Source: Nocardioides sp. Kera G14 (GTDB taxonomy: Bacteria; Actinomycetota; Actinomycetes; Propionibacteriales; Nocardioidaceae). From it: a DNA stretch of 64,000 nucleotides. Made by a program: the position numbers and the translations under genes. Shown here piece after piece: positions 1 to 9,240 of this stretch (position 1 is its first letter; each line of letters starts with the position of its first letter). The notes beneath the pieces were generated by a model. The model searched no databases, was not told the origin of the DNA, and saw only the letters and a program-made list of their open reading frames with translations. The stretch is from the NCBI RefSeq assembly GCF_020715565.1, contig NZ_CP085839.1:1922001-1986000 (forward strand), in the 5' to 3' direction.

Positions 1-1199
1 CAGATCTGCGAGACCCCCAGCGCCCAGATGAGGTACTGGAAACTGAACGCCCAGCGGAAGGCGTCCTCGGTGTAGTCGTTGCCACCACCCGGCGTGCGCC
101 AGTCGAGGATCCACCCGACGGCGAGGATCAGCACCAGCGACGCGACGAAGCCACCCTGGTTGATGATCCCGCTCGCGCTCGCGTACTTCTCCGGAGGGTT
201 CGACGTCCGTCCGAGGTCGAAGCCGATCATGGACGCCGGGCCACCGATCCCAGCGATCAGTGCGAGCAGGGCGAGTACGGCGACCGGTGCCTGTCCCGGC
301 CAGGCGAAGACGAGCGTCCACATGATCACGTTGGCGCCGATGATCCCCAGCGCGAGCGTCGAGCGGTGCCACGGCTCGTGACCGATCAGCCAACCGATGA
401 ACGGGCCGCTCAGGATCGACGCGAGGGTGATGAGCGAGATCAGCAGGCCGGCGACGTGATCGCTCTGTCCCTCACCCTTCACGAAGAACGGCAGTCCCCA
501 GAGCATCGCCATCGCATTGCTGCTGAAGGGAGTCGTGAAGTGCACCCAGAACGCCAGTCGGGTCCCGGGATGGCGCCACGACGCCCCAAGGTCGCGCACG
601 ACGGCCCTCACCGGGCGGCTCGCCCCACGCTGGGTCCGGGCGACCGGCGCGTCATGGAGGATCAGGAGCGCCACCGCGAAGAGGACCGCGGCCGCGAGGC
701 TCGAGATGAGATACGCCTTCGTCCACCCGACGTGGGCGAGCGCCCAGGTCATCGGCACGGCGGCGAGGATCGCGCCGAGCTGCCCGATCGAGCCGTTGAG
801 GGTGCTCATCAGCGCGATCCGTCGCACCGGGAACCAGCTCGCCGTCAGGCGCAGCAAGCAGATGAACGTCAGCGAGTCGCCGATGCCGACGAAGATGCGC
901 GCGATCAGCGCCAGCGGATAGCTGTCCGCGAAGGCGAAGCCCGCCTGTGCCAGGCCACCCACGACGATCCCGCAGAGGATGACGCTCCGCGGTCCCCACC
1001 GGTCGACCAGCAGTCCGACGGGGATCTGCATGCCGGCGTACACGAGCAGCTGCAGCATCGTGAAGGTGGCCAGCTGCGAGGCACTGATGTGGAAGCGGTC
1101 CGCGGCGATCAGGCCCGCCACCGCGAGCGAGCTGCGGTTGAAGACCGCCAGGAAGTACGCCGCCAGCGCCACGATCCAGACCGTGAACGCTTTCCTCAC
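1..1199 (-). CDS. MFS transporter, C-terminus cut by window edge
   Basis: About 399 codons are visible before the gene runs off the left edge. The start is a GTG at 1199, just after the short upstream frame ending ATGGAGTGA. The protein is a string of hydrophobic helices beginning at residue 5. It carries the major-facilitator loop signature GLLVDRWGPR at residues 62-71 between the second and third helices, and an NRSSLAV stretch after helix 1 as in nitrate/sugar-phosphate-type MFS proteins. It should be an inner-membrane secondary transporter; the substrate cannot be told from the sequence. It is divergent from the hydrolase gene at 1366. Confidence 0.85.
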   Translation of the reverse strand, partial: MRKAFTVWIVALAAYFLAVFNRSSLAVAGLIAADRFHISASQLATFTMLQLLVYAGMQIPVGLLVDRWGPRSVILCGIVVGGLAQAGFAFADSYPLALIARIFVGIGDSLTFICLLRLTASWFPVRRIALMSTLNGSIGQLGAILAAVPMTWALAHVGWTKAYLISSLAAAVLFAVALLILHDAPVARTQRGASRPVRAVVRDLGASWRHPGTRLAFWVHFTTPFSSNAMAMLWGLPFFVKGEGQSDHVAGLLISLITLASILSGPFIGWLIGHEPWHRSTLALGIIGANVIMWTLVFAWPGQAPVAVLALLALIAGIGGPASMIGFDLGRTSNPPEKYASASGIINQGGFVASLVLILAVGWILDWRTPGGGNDYTEDAFRWAFSFQYLIWALGVSQI

Positions 1200-1365
1200 T
1201 CCATCACGGTATCCCTGCACGGCGGGCCGTCTCGAATCGGGAGCCGGACCGGTGCGAGGACACCACGTCCCACATACTTCTCGTCGTGCTGTCCTATGAG
1301 GTCCACGGCCTGACCCATCGTCGTCAGGCCCGGTACCCGTTGCTCCTCGCCGGAAGCGAGGCACG

Positions 1366-2448
1366 GTGAGCATCGGCAGCGGTGCTGTCCGCACCGCGGG
1401 CCAGATGGCGCGCAACGCCTGGGCGGTCTCGTGGTTCGGCGACGGCGTCGAGGAGCACGACGGCGTTCCGACCCAGGTCCTCTACGACGAGCCGCATGCA
1501 CGTGTCGAACACGTCGCGCCGGAGGCACCGGCCAGCGGAAACCCGGTCCTCCTCGTGACGCCGCTCGCCGTCCCGGTGAGCTGCTGGGACCTCCGCCCCG
1601 GACAGAGCCTCGCCGCGCACCTGTCGGGCCTCGACGGCTCGGGCGAGGGCCGCCCGACGTACACCATCGACTACGGCGAGATCCGCTTCCGCGATCGCGG
1701 AATGGGCTTCGAGGACTGGGTCGACGCCATCCTGCCGACGGCGATCCAGCGGATCTCCGACGCGCACGGCGGCCGGTCCGTCCACCTCGTCGGCTGGTCG
1801 CACGGCGGCACGATGTCGCTGCTCACCGCGGCCCACCTGCCCGAGCTGCCGATCGCCTCCATCTCCGCGCTCGGTACGCCGACGGACTACCGCCTCAACC
1901 CCGCCTACGCGCCCGTCTTCTGGGTCCATGACCACGGCCCGGCGTTCGTCGTCGCGCCCGTCGCGGTCCTCGGCGGTACGACGGCACCGGCGACGCGTCT
2001 CGGCTACCGCTGGATGGCGCCGGTCCGTGAGATCACCAAGCCGTGGACGCTGCTGCGCAACCTGCACCAGCCCGAGGTCCTTGCCCGGGTGAACGCCGTC
2101 GACCAGTTCATCGACGCGATGCCCGGCTACCCCGGCCGCTTCTTCAACCAGGCGATCACGCGCCTGGTCTGCGCGAGCGAGCTCGCCACCGGCACCGTCC
2201 ACCTGCGCGACGACGTCGTCGTCTCCATGGACCGGCTCACCGCGCCGCTGCTGCTCATCGGCAGCACCACCGACATCCTCGCCAACGCCGCCTCCGTCGC
2301 CGCGGGCCGGGACGCCTACCGCAGGGCCGACGTCGAGTTCGTCGAGGTTCGCGGCCTCAGCCACCTCGGCCTGATCGCGTCACCCCGCGCGAAGAACGAG
2401 ACCTGGCCAGCCGTCGACCGCCACCTCGCCGCCCACGACAGCGCGTAG
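1366..2448 (+). CDS. alpha/beta-hydrolase, PHA-synthase/depolymerase-like
   Basis: A 360-residue protein with a GTG start preceded by a purine-rich GGAAGCGAGG. The alpha/beta-hydrolase core is clear: the nucleophile elbow GWSHGG puts Ser at residue 145, an acidic residue lies in the GSTTDIL strand, and the catalytic His is in GLSHLGLI near the end. Overall shape and the LLVTPLAVPVSCWDL oxyanion region resemble PhaC-type polyhydroxyalkanoate synthases, but those use Cys in the elbow while this has Ser. A PhaC-like esterase or lipase acting in the cytoplasm is therefore more likely than a polymerase. No signal peptide is seen. It converges on uvrB with 2 bases between stops. Confidence 0.8.
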   Translation: MSIGSGAVRTAGQMARNAWAVSWFGDGVEEHDGVPTQVLYDEPHARVEHVAPEAPASGNPVLLVTPLAVPVSCWDLRPGQSLAAHLSGLDGSGEGRPTYTIDYGEIRFRDRGMGFEDWVDAILPTAIQRISDAHGGRSVHLVGWSHGGTMSLLTAAHLPELPIASISALGTPTDYRLNPAYAPVFWVHDHGPAFVVAPVAVLGGTTAPATRLGYRWMAPVREITKPWTLLRNLHQPEVLARVNAVDQFIDAMPGYPGRFFNQAITRLVCASELATGTVHLRDDVVVSMDRLTAPLLLIGSTTDILANAASVAAGRDAYRRADVEFVEVRGLSHLGLIASPRAKNETWPAVDRHLAAHDSA

Positions 2449-2450
2449 AC

Positions 2451-4583
2451 CTACTTGGTGGCTTCCATGATCTGGCGCAGCTCCTTCTTGAGGTCACCGA
2501 TCTCGTCACGCAACCGTGCGGCGACCTCGAACTGGAGCTCGGCGGCAGCGGACTTCATCTGGTCGGTGAGCTGCTGGATGAGCTCGGCGAGGTCGGAGCT
2601 CGGCATGCCGGCGGCCATGGCGCGGTTGCGGGAGGCCTCACCGAGCATGGGCGTCGGCGCCTTCGCCTTGGAGCCGCCGGCGCGGCCCTTGGCCTCGGTG
2701 CCCGCCCAGGTGTCGAGCAGCTCCTGGGTCGACTCGTCCTCACGGGCGAGCATCTCGGTGATGTCGGCGATCTTCTTCCGCAGCGGCTGCGGGTCGATGC
2801 CGTGCTCGGTGTTGTAGGCCACCTGCTTGGCGCGACGCCGGTTGGTCTCCTCGATCGCGTTCTCCATCGAGGGGGTGATCCGGTCGGCGTACATGTGGAC
2901 CTGGCCGGAGACGTTTCGGGCGGCACGGCCGATGGTCTGGATGAGCGACTTGTCGGAGCGGAGGAACCCCTCCTTGTCGGCATCGAGGATCGCCACGAGG
3001 GAGACCTCGGGCAGGTCGAGACCCTCACGCAGCAGGTTGATGCCGACGAGGACGTCGTACTCACCCAGCCGCAGATCGCGGAGCAGCTCGATCCGCTTGA
3101 GCGTGTCGACCTCGGAGTGGAGGTAGCGGGTGCGGATGCCGGCGTCGAGCAGGTAGTCGGTGAGGTCCTCGGACATCTTCTTCGTCAGCGTCGTCACGAG
3201 GACGCGCTCGTTGCGGTCGACGCGGAGCCGGATCTCGTGGATCAGGTCGTCGATCTGGCCCTTGGTCGGCTTGACGATGACCTCGGGGTCGATCAGGCCG
3301 GTCGGGCGGATGATCTGCTCGACGACGTACGGGGGCACGTCACCGCCCACCTTCTCGAGCTCGTAGTTGCCCGGCGTCGCGGAGAGGTAGATCGTCTGCC
3401 CGATCCGGTCCTCGAACTCCACGAACTTCAGCGGCCGGTTGTCCATCGCGCTCGGCAGACGGAAGCCGTGGTCGACGAGGTTCCGCTTGCGGGACATGTC
3501 GCCCTCGTACATGCCACCGATCTGCGGGACCGCGACGTGCGACTCGTCGACGACGAGCACGAAGTCCTCGGGGAAGTAGTCGAGCAGACAGTTGGGCGCC
3601 GTGCCGGGGCCGCGACCGTCGATGTGCATCGAATAGTTCTCGATCCCCGAACACGTGCCGACCTGCCGCATCATCTCGATGTCGTACGTCGTCCGCATCC
3701 GCAGTCGCTGAGCCTCGAGCAGCTTCCCCTGGGCCTCGAAGGTCGAGAGCTGGCTGGTCAGTTCGTGCTCGATCCCGTTGATCGCGCGCTCCATGCGCTC
3801 CGGGCCGGCGACGTAGTGCGAGGCCGGGAAGATGTAGAGCTCCTGGTCCTCGGTGAGCACCTCGCCGGTGACGGCGTGCAGCGTCTGGAGTCGCTCGATC
3901 TCGTCGCCGAAGAACTCGATCCGGACTGCGTGCTCCTCGTAGACGGGGAAGACCTCGAGGGTGTCACCGCGGACGCGGAAGGTGCCGCGCGTGAAGGCGA
4001 GGTCGTTGCGGGTGTACTGGATGTCGACCAGCCGCCGCAGGATCATGTCGCGGTCGTGCTCCTCGCCGACCTTGAGCCGAATCATCCGGTCGACGTACTC
4101 CTGCGGGGTGCCGAGGCCGTAGATGCAGGAGACGGTGGAGACGACGATGACGTCGCGGCGGGTGAGCAGCGAGTTGGTCGCACTGTGGCGCAGCCGCTCG
4201 ACCTCCTCGTTGATCGAGGAGTCCTTCTCGATGTAGGTGTCCGTCTGCGGGACGTAGGCCTCGGGCTGGTAGTAGTCGTAGTAGCTGACGAAGTACTCGA
4301 CCGCGTTGTTCGGGAAGAGCTGTCGAAGCTCGTTGGCGAACTGCGCGGCCAGCGTCTTGTTCGGTTGCAGCACCAGCATCGGCCGCTGCAACTGCTCGGC
4401 GACCCACGCCACCGTCGCGGTCTTTCCGGTACCGGTCGCGCCGAGGAGGACGACGTCCTTCTCACCGTTCTTGATCCGCGTGGTGATCTCCGCGATCGCC
4501 GCAGGCTGGTCGCCGCCCGGCTGGTAGTCCGAGACCACCTGGAAGGGCGCGACACGACGCTCAAGATCAGTCACCGGACGCAT
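2451..4583 (-). CDS. uvrB: excinuclease ABC subunit B
   Basis: UvrB, the damage-verifying DEAD-like helicase of nucleotide excision repair, which receives DNA from UvrA2 and recruits UvrC. The 710-residue protein has Walker A GATGTGKT at residues 48-55, the beta-hairpin sequence [20 protein letters not shown] from residue 101, Walker B VVDESH, the helicase motif QTIGRAARN, and a C-terminal UVR motif ([11 protein letters not shown]) that contacts UvrC. The length is slightly above the usual ~670 because of an Ala/Gly/Lys linker before the UVR motif. The ATG at 4583 ([10 protein letters not shown]) is the family start. It is divergent from the phospholipase-D-like gene across 82 bases, which must hold both promoters. 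No LexA box was recognised there. Confidence 0.98.
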   Translation of the reverse strand: MRPVTDLERRVAPFQVVSDYQPGGDQPAAIAEITTRIKNGEKDVVLLGATGTGKTATVAWVAEQLQRPMLVLQPNKTLAAQFANELRQLFPNNAVEYFVSYYDYYQPEAYVPQTDTYIEKDSSINEEVERLRHSATNSLLTRRDVIVVSTVSCIYGLGTPQEYVDRMIRLKVGEEHDRDMILRRLVDIQYTRNDLAFTRGTFRVRGDTLEVFPVYEEHAVRIEFFGDEIERLQTLHAVTGEVLTEDQELYIFPASHYVAGPERMERAINGIEHELTSQLSTFEAQGKLLEAQRLRMRTTYDIEMMRQVGTCSGIENYSMHIDGRGPGTAPNCLLDYFPEDFVLVVDESHVAVPQIGGMYEGDMSRKRNLVDHGFRLPSAMDNRPLKFVEFEDRIGQTIYLSATPGNYELEKVGGDVPPYVVEQIIRPTGLIDPEVIVKPTKGQIDDLIHEIRLRVDRNERVLVTTLTKKMSEDLTDYLLDAGIRTRYLHSEVDTLKRIELLRDLRLGEYDVLVGINLLREGLDLPEVSLVAILDADKEGFLRSDKSLIQTIGRAARNVSGQVHMYADRITPSMENAIEETNRRRAKQVAYNTEHGIDPQPLRKKIADITEMLAREDESTQELLDTWAGTEAKGRAGGSKAKAPTPMLGEASRNRAMAAGMPSSDLAELIQQLTDQMKSAAAELQFEVAARLRDEIGDLKKELRQIMEATK

Positions 4584-4665
4584 GCGTCCAGCGTACGGGC
4601 CGGCACCGACACAACCGGCGCCGCCGACTCCGCGCGACTGGTGAACGACTGGCTAGGGTGACGGT

Positions 4666-5907
4666 GTGATCGGCCGACACTTCTGGACCTGGGTACGTCG
4701 ACTGCTGCTCGTCGTCGTCGGTGTCCCCACCGGCGTCGCGGTCGGGCTCAGCCTCGTGGACGCCTACCGCAGCCGTGGCCGTCGCGCGAAGCCCTTCCCG
4801 ACCAATCCCCCGATCACCACCGAGCTCGGCGACGGTGAGGTGACGACGTACTCCTTCGGCACCGACCTCTTCGAGGCCATGCTCGCGGCGATCAACGGTG
4901 CGAAGACGCAGATCCTGCTGGAGACCTACATCTGGAAGGGCGACGAGCTCGGTGAGAGGTTCAAGCGCGCACTGACGGAGGCGGCCGGGCGTGGGGTCGA
5001 CGTCCACGTGATCTACGACAGCCTCGCGAACATGGTGGTGCCGAGGAAGTTCAAGAAGTTCCCGTCGACGATCAAGGTGCTCCGCTTCCCGCTCTATCCC
5101 GCAGGGTGGCGCTTCTTCGACCTCGCCCGCTACGGCCGCGACCACCGCAAGATCCTCGTGGTCGACGACACCGTCGGCTTCGTGGGCGGTTACAACATCG
5201 GCGGCCTGTATGCGACGGAGTGGCGTGACACCCACATCCGGGTCACCGGCAGCGCGGTCTGGGATCTCAAGCGTGCCTTCGCGGACTTCTGGAACCTCAA
5301 CCGCGGCCGGCGCCGCAACCACGAGCGCCCGATGCTGCTGGAGACCAGCGCGGAGTGGGAGCCGCGGATCCGCTTCCACCGCAACGTGCCGCGACTGTGG
5401 ATGTTCCCCATCCGGTCGGTCTACCTCGAGGCGATCAACCGGGCGTCGAAGAACATCTACCTCACCACGGCCTACTTCCTGCCGGACCAGGACTTCGTCG
5501 ACGCCCTCAAGGACGCCGCCGAGCGTGGTGTCGACGTGCGCATCCTGATCCCGCTCAAGTCCAACCACGTCGTCACCGACTGGATCGCGCGCGGCTACTT
5601 CGCGCAGATGCTCGAGGCCGGGATCCGGATCTTCCGCTTCAAGGGCGCGATGATCCACGCCAAGACCTGCACCGTCGACGGCTCCTGGAGCACGGTCGGC
5701 ACGGCCAACATCGACCGCGTCAGCCTGACCGGCAACTACGAGATCAACGTCGAGATCATCGACGACTCGTTCGCCGAGGTGCTCGAGCGGGTCTACGAGA
5801 CCGACGAGTCGAACTCACTCGAGCTGACCGAGGGCGAGTGGATGGCCCGCGACGTGCACCGCAAGTTCACCGAGATCGTGCTCTCGCCGCTGCGGCCGTT
5901 CCTCTGA
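4666..5907 (+). CDS. phospholipase D-like / cardiolipin synthase-like protein
   Basis: A 413-residue membrane-anchored phosphatidyltransferase-type enzyme. One N-terminal hydrophobic helix (residues 8-32) is followed by two PLD repeats. Each has an HKD motif: H160-x-K162-x4-D167 in DHRKILVVDD, and H331-x-K333-x4-D338 in IHAKTCTVDG. The GTxNxDxxS downstream box of the second repeat is present as GTANIDRVS. By family the reaction would be cardiolipin or other phospholipid transesterification at the membrane; substrate is unproven. The start is GTG at 4666. It converges on mceF, with a hairpin at the shared end. Cardiolipin synthase is the best guess, but many actinobacterial PLD proteins are uncharacterised. 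Confidence 0.85.
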   Translation: MIGRHFWTWVRRLLLVVVGVPTGVAVGLSLVDAYRSRGRRAKPFPTNPPITTELGDGEVTTYSFGTDLFEAMLAAINGAKTQILLETYIWKGDELGERFKRALTEAAGRGVDVHVIYDSLANMVVPRKFKKFPSTIKVLRFPLYPAGWRFFDLARYGRDHRKILVVDDTVGFVGGYNIGGLYATEWRDTHIRVTGSAVWDLKRAFADFWNLNRGRRRNHERPMLLETSAEWEPRIRFHRNVPRLWMFPIRSVYLEAINRASKNIYLTTAYFLPDQDFVDALKDAAERGVDVRILIPLKSNHVVTDWIARGYFAQMLEAGIRIFRFKGAMIHAKTCTVDGSWSTVGTANIDRVSLTGNYEINVEIIDDSFAEVLERVYETDESNSLELTEGEWMARDVHRKFTEIVLSPLRPFL

Positions 5908-5928
5908 CGGTCCTGCCGCAGCAGCGAG
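5883..5928. terminator. hairpin between convergent PLD gene and mceF
   Basis: Arms CTCGCCGCTGCGGC (5883-5896) and GCCGCAGCAGCGAG (5915-5928) pair at 13 of 14 positions with an 18-base loop, spanning the stop of the PLD gene and lying directly after the mceF stop. There is no T-run. A bidirectional, U-poor terminator of the type common in actinobacteria is inferred. Confidence 0.5.
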
Positions 5929-5930
5929 GA

Positions 5931-7022
5931 TCACTTCGTCGCGCCGGGTGCGTGTGCCGCGCCCCGCTGCAGGTTCGGCGCGCTGGCCGGGCAGTGGCCG
6001 CCGGTCTGGAGCTGCGTGCGTGCGTCCCGTACGCCGTGCGTCGTCGTGCCGTAGCGGCAGACCGTCTCCTTCTGCCCGATGATCTCGAGCTTGAGCGCAC
6101 CACTGGTGAGGAACCCGGTGAGGGTGCTGACGCCGCGTGCGTAGCCGGCGACGATCGCGCGCAGCTGCGCCGAGTGCGAGCCGAAGAGGTCGAGGAACGT
6201 CGCCGCGGCCGGCAGGAAGCCCGGTAGGACGGCACCCCACTGGTCCACGAGTGACTGGACCTGCGTCAGCTGGGCGGGTGCGTGCTCGAGCTGCTTGGTG
6301 AGCTCGGGGTCGTAGTCCTTGAGGAAGGCCGCGAACTGCTTGGCCGACGTGGCCAGCTGCTCGAGGTCGCCGGACTCCGAGACGGGCACCTGGATCGCGG
6401 GGCCGGCGTTGTCGATCAGGCCCTTGGTCTGCGGCCAAGCCTTCTGCAGGGCAGCGAGGACCTCGTCACCCTGGTCGACGATGTGGCCGATCTGGTCGCC
6501 GGTGCCGTTGAGTCCGGTGGCGAGCGAGTCGAGGAGGCTGTGCAGCTTCTCGTCGTCGATCTGGCTCAGCACGTTGTTGACCGCGACGACCGTCGACCCC
6601 AGGCTCTTCGGCAGGTCCGTCTCGCTTCCGGGCACGACGCTGCCGTCCTTGAGGTAGGGCCCCTTCGTCGTGGTCGGCTGGAAGTCGACGTACTGCTCGC
6701 CGACCGGTGAGAGCGAGCGCACCTGCGCGCGCGTCGACGCCGGGATGTCGTAGTCCCCGGTCAACGTGACGATGGCCTTGACGCCGATCGCCGTCAGCTG
6801 GATGTCGGTCACCTTCCCGACCTTCACCCCGCGGTACGTCGCCTCCGACCCCTTGTAGAGGCCCCCGGTGCCACTCATCTCGACGGCGACCTTCGGCGCG
6901 CCACCGGTCAGTGGCACGTCGAGGACGTTCGAGAGGAGGTAGGCGACCGAGACCACGAAGACCGCGATGACGCCGACCAGGCTGAGGTAGAGCCTGTTGC
7001 TGAAGAGCTTGCCCATGATCAC
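5931..7022 (-). CDS. mceF: MCE family protein, MceF-type (last gene of operon)
   Basis: A 363-residue substrate-binding protein of the Mce lipid importer. An N-terminal uncleaved helix (about residues 10-32) anchors it, followed by the MCE/MlaD beta-barrel domain (KVAVEMSGTGGLYKGSEATYRGVKVGKV pattern, residues 44-130) and a long predicted helical region. The C-terminal 45 residues contain two Cys (CRYG and GHCPAS) that may form a disulfide outside the membrane. The start is GTG at 7022, overlapping the mceE stop by 4 bases (GTGA). Its sixth position matches MceF in the canonical A-F order. Family knowledge: the six Mce proteins form a periplasm-spanning channel carrying sterols or fatty acids to the YrbE permease. 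Confidence 0.9.
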   Translation of the reverse strand: MIMGKLFSNRLYLSLVGVIAVFVVSVAYLLSNVLDVPLTGGAPKVAVEMSGTGGLYKGSEATYRGVKVGKVTDIQLTAIGVKAIVTLTGDYDIPASTRAQVRSLSPVGEQYVDFQPTTTKGPYLKDGSVVPGSETDLPKSLGSTVVAVNNVLSQIDDEKLHSLLDSLATGLNGTGDQIGHIVDQGDEVLAALQKAWPQTKGLIDNAGPAIQVPVSESGDLEQLATSAKQFAAFLKDYDPELTKQLEHAPAQLTQVQSLVDQWGAVLPGFLPAAATFLDLFGSHSAQLRAIVAGYARGVSTLTGFLTSGALKLEIIGQKETVCRYGTTTHGVRDARTQLQTGGHCPASAPNLQRGAAHAPGATK

Positions 7023-8158
7023 TTCCCTGCCTGGGGCCGGAGGAGGCCGCCGATGCCGAGGCCGAGGAGCCCGCTGCCGCTGCCGGACGAGCCGGTGCTC
7101 CCGCCACCGAGGAGCCCGCCGACGAGCCCACCGAGTCCGCCCGAGGTGCCCCCCGTGCTGGTGCCGCCGGTCGACCCACCGTTGCCGCCGAGCAGGGTGG
7201 CCGGGTCGATCGCAAGCTGGAGGTTGACGTCCAGGTAGTCGTTCGAGACCACATCGTCGATGGCCTTGCCGAGTGCGGCGAGCTGGTCGAGGGAATCGGC
7301 CCAGCGGCCCTTGTTCGCGGCGAGTTCGGCGAGCACCGGCTCGATCTCCGTGATGGCGCCGAGCAGCTGTGTACGGGTGGCCTTGACGGTGCTGTTGGCC
7401 GTGGCGGAGAACTTCTGCAGCGCGGTGAGGAGCGCGGTGAAGTTCGGCGTCTCCTTGCGCAGCACGTCGGCCGCCGGCTTGATCTGCGTGAGCGCCTTGT
7501 TGATGGTCTCCCGGCGCGCAGCCAGCGTCTGCGACGTCGAGTCGAGGGCCGTGAGCGCGGCGTCGATGCTCTTGGTCGTCTGGTTGGCGACCTGCATGAA
7601 CGTGGAGGTCTGGAGAAGCAGGTCGCGGACCGTGTCCTCCCGGCCACCGATCGCCTTGTTCAGCTCGGTCGTGACCGTCTGGAGCTGGGCGAGGCCACCT
7701 CCGTTGATCAGCAGCGAGGCCTCCGAGAGCGCGTCCTCGACCGTCGGGGCGGTGCTCGTCTCCGCGGTGGTGAGCTCCTCGCCACTGCGCAGGAGCGTGC
7801 CGGAGGCCGGATTGGTGACGTCCACGAAGATCTCACCGAGCGGCGTCGTGTAGCGCAGGCGCGCGGTCGCACCGCGTCGGAGCTGGGCCGAGGTCTTGAC
7901 CTGAACCTCGGTGCGGGCCTTGAAGTCGCGGGCCTCGATCTCCTTGACTTTCCCCGCATCGACGCCGTTGACCTTGACCGGCGCACCGACCGCGAGGTTG
8001 AGCGCCTCGTCGAAGTCCATCACGACCTTGATCGTGTCTCCGCTGACGCCGCTGCCGGGCAGGGGCATGTCGCGCACGCTGGTGCCGCACCCGCTGAGGG
8101 AGCCGAGCACCAGGGCTGCGGTCACCGCCGCGACGGCCGACCGGAGGAGGGGCCTCAC
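7019..8158 (-). CDS. mceE: MCE family lipoprotein, MceE-type
   Basis: A 379-residue lipoprotein when started at the GTG at 8158, whose GTGA overlaps the mceD stop. This start gives a textbook lipoprotein signal: RPLLRSAVAAVTAALVLGSL followed by lipobox LSGC with Cys24. In other Mce operons the fifth gene is also the lipoprotein (LprK-type). The MCE beta domain (IKVVMDFDEALNLAVGAPVKVNGVDAGKV pattern) follows, then a coiled-coil-like helical region. The last ~60 residues are an unusual Gly/Ser-rich tail ending in GLGIGGLLRP. It probably anchors the channel to the outer face of the membrane. Confidence 0.92.
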   Translation of the reverse strand: MRPLLRSAVAAVTAALVLGSLSGCGTSVRDMPLPGSGVSGDTIKVVMDFDEALNLAVGAPVKVNGVDAGKVKEIEARDFKARTEVQVKTSAQLRRGATARLRYTTPLGEIFVDVTNPASGTLLRSGEELTTAETSTAPTVEDALSEASLLINGGGLAQLQTVTTELNKAIGGREDTVRDLLLQTSTFMQVANQTTKSIDAALTALDSTSQTLAARRETINKALTQIKPAADVLRKETPNFTALLTALQKFSATANSTVKATRTQLLGAITEIEPVLAELAANKGRWADSLDQLAALGKAIDDVVSNDYLDVNLQLAIDPATLLGGNGGSTGGTSTGGTSGGLGGLVGGLLGGGSTGSSGSGSGLLGLGIGGLLRPQAGK

Positions 8159-9240
8159 TTGGAACCTCCCAGGCCGAGGAGTCCGTTGAGTCCACTCAGC
8201 AGCTCCGCCACCGTGCCGGTGCCGTCGAGCGTCTCGCACAGGTTGAGCGGCAGCGCCTCACAGACCTTGGTCAACGCACCGCCGAGCGGGGCGAGCACCA
8301 GCGGGTCGGCGTGCGCCGGGAGCCAGCCGTTGTGGTTGGCGAGCTCGACGTTCTGCAGGCCGACGGGGAGGACCTCGAGAACCTCGTTGATCTGGTCCGA
8401 CTTGGTCGTGAGTGACTTCATCAGGGTCGAGGAGGAGTTGAGCGCCTTGACGATCTCGGCCTTGTTGGTCACCGAGAAGTCCGCCACCTGGGTGACGGCC
8501 GAGTCCAGCGCGCGCAGTGCGGAGCGGAAGTCCTCGCGCTGGTCGGCGAGCATCTGGCTCGCGGTCGAGACCTGGCCGATGAACTGCTTCTCGATGGCCG
8601 CGTTGTCCTTGACCGTCCCCGCCAACGAGTTCAGCGAGGTGAGGGTCGCGGTGAAGTCGTCGCTCTGGCCGGCGAGGGTGTCGGCCGCTCCACCGAGGTT
8701 GGTCACGGCCTTGTTGATGTCCTGCCCCTTGCCACCGAGGGCTGCGTCGCCGCTGTCGACGATGCGGCGGACCGCGTCGGCGGTCTGCTTGTTTCCGCCG
8801 ATCTTCGTCGCGAAGTCGTTGATCGTCGCGAGCACCTCGTCGAACTCGACGGGCGTGCGCGTCCGATCGAGCGGGATGGTCGCGCCGTCGTGCATGGTGG
8901 CGCCGGAGTGATAGACCGGCGTGAGCTCGACGTACCGGTCGGTGGCGACCGAGCGCGCGACGACCACCGCACCGGCGTCGGCGGGAATCTTCTGGTCGCC
9001 GTTCACGTGGAGCGTGACCCTGACCCGGTCGCCGTCGGGGACGATCTTCTCGACCGTACCCACCTTGACCCCCAGGACGCCCACGTCGTTGCCCTTGAAG
9101 AGGCCTGCCGAGCTCGGGAAGTACGCCGTCACGGTCATGCCGCCGCCGCCGGAGAACGCCTTGAGCCCGAGCACGATCAGCAGGATCACGATGATTCCGG
9201 CGACGACCTTGGCCATGGGCCGCCGCAGCAGGCCGTTCAC
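8155..9240 (-). CDS. mceD: MCE family protein, MceD-type
   Basis: 361 residues. A short cytoplasmic start (MNGLLRRPMAK), one transmembrane helix (residues 10-28), the MCE domain (MTVTAYFPSSAGLFKGNDVGVLGVKVGTV pattern, residues 35-120) and a long helical segment with regularly spaced hydrophobics. A short Gly/Leu tail (GLNGLLGLGG) echoes the end of MceE. The GTG start overlaps the mceC stop by 4 bases. It is the fourth Mce subunit of the same importer; no feature identifies the lipid carried. Confidence 0.92.
   Translation of the reverse strand: MNGLLRRPMAKVVAGIIVILLIVLGLKAFSGGGGMTVTAYFPSSAGLFKGNDVGVLGVKVGTVEKIVPDGDRVRVTLHVNGDQKIPADAGAVVVARSVATDRYVELTPVYHSGATMHDGATIPLDRTRTPVEFDEVLATINDFATKIGGNKQTADAVRRIVDSGDAALGGKGQDINKAVTNLGGAADTLAGQSDDFTATLTSLNSLAGTVKDNAAIEKQFIGQVSTASQMLADQREDFRSALRALDSAVTQVADFSVTNKAEIVKALNSSSTLMKSLTTKSDQINEVLEVLPVGLQNVELANHNGWLPAHADPLVLAPLGGALTKVCEALPLNLCETLDGTGTVAELLSGLNGLLGLGGSK

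Noticed and set aside
366..1313. Long open frames on the plus strand over the MFS gene
   Set aside because: Arg/Glu/Asp/His-rich shadow translation; the minus strand gives a continuous multi-helix transporter through the same bases.
2043..4661. 872-codon open frame on the plus strand opposite uvrB
   Set aside because: It is the antisense of uvrB and of the end of the hydrolase gene; the translation is low-complexity Arg/Leu/Val/Asp-rich with no domain, as expected from third-position GC bias.
7020..7200. Tandem DNA repeat at the end of mceE
   Set aside because: The period is irregular and explained by Gly/Ser codons of the MceE tail; no exact unit repeats.
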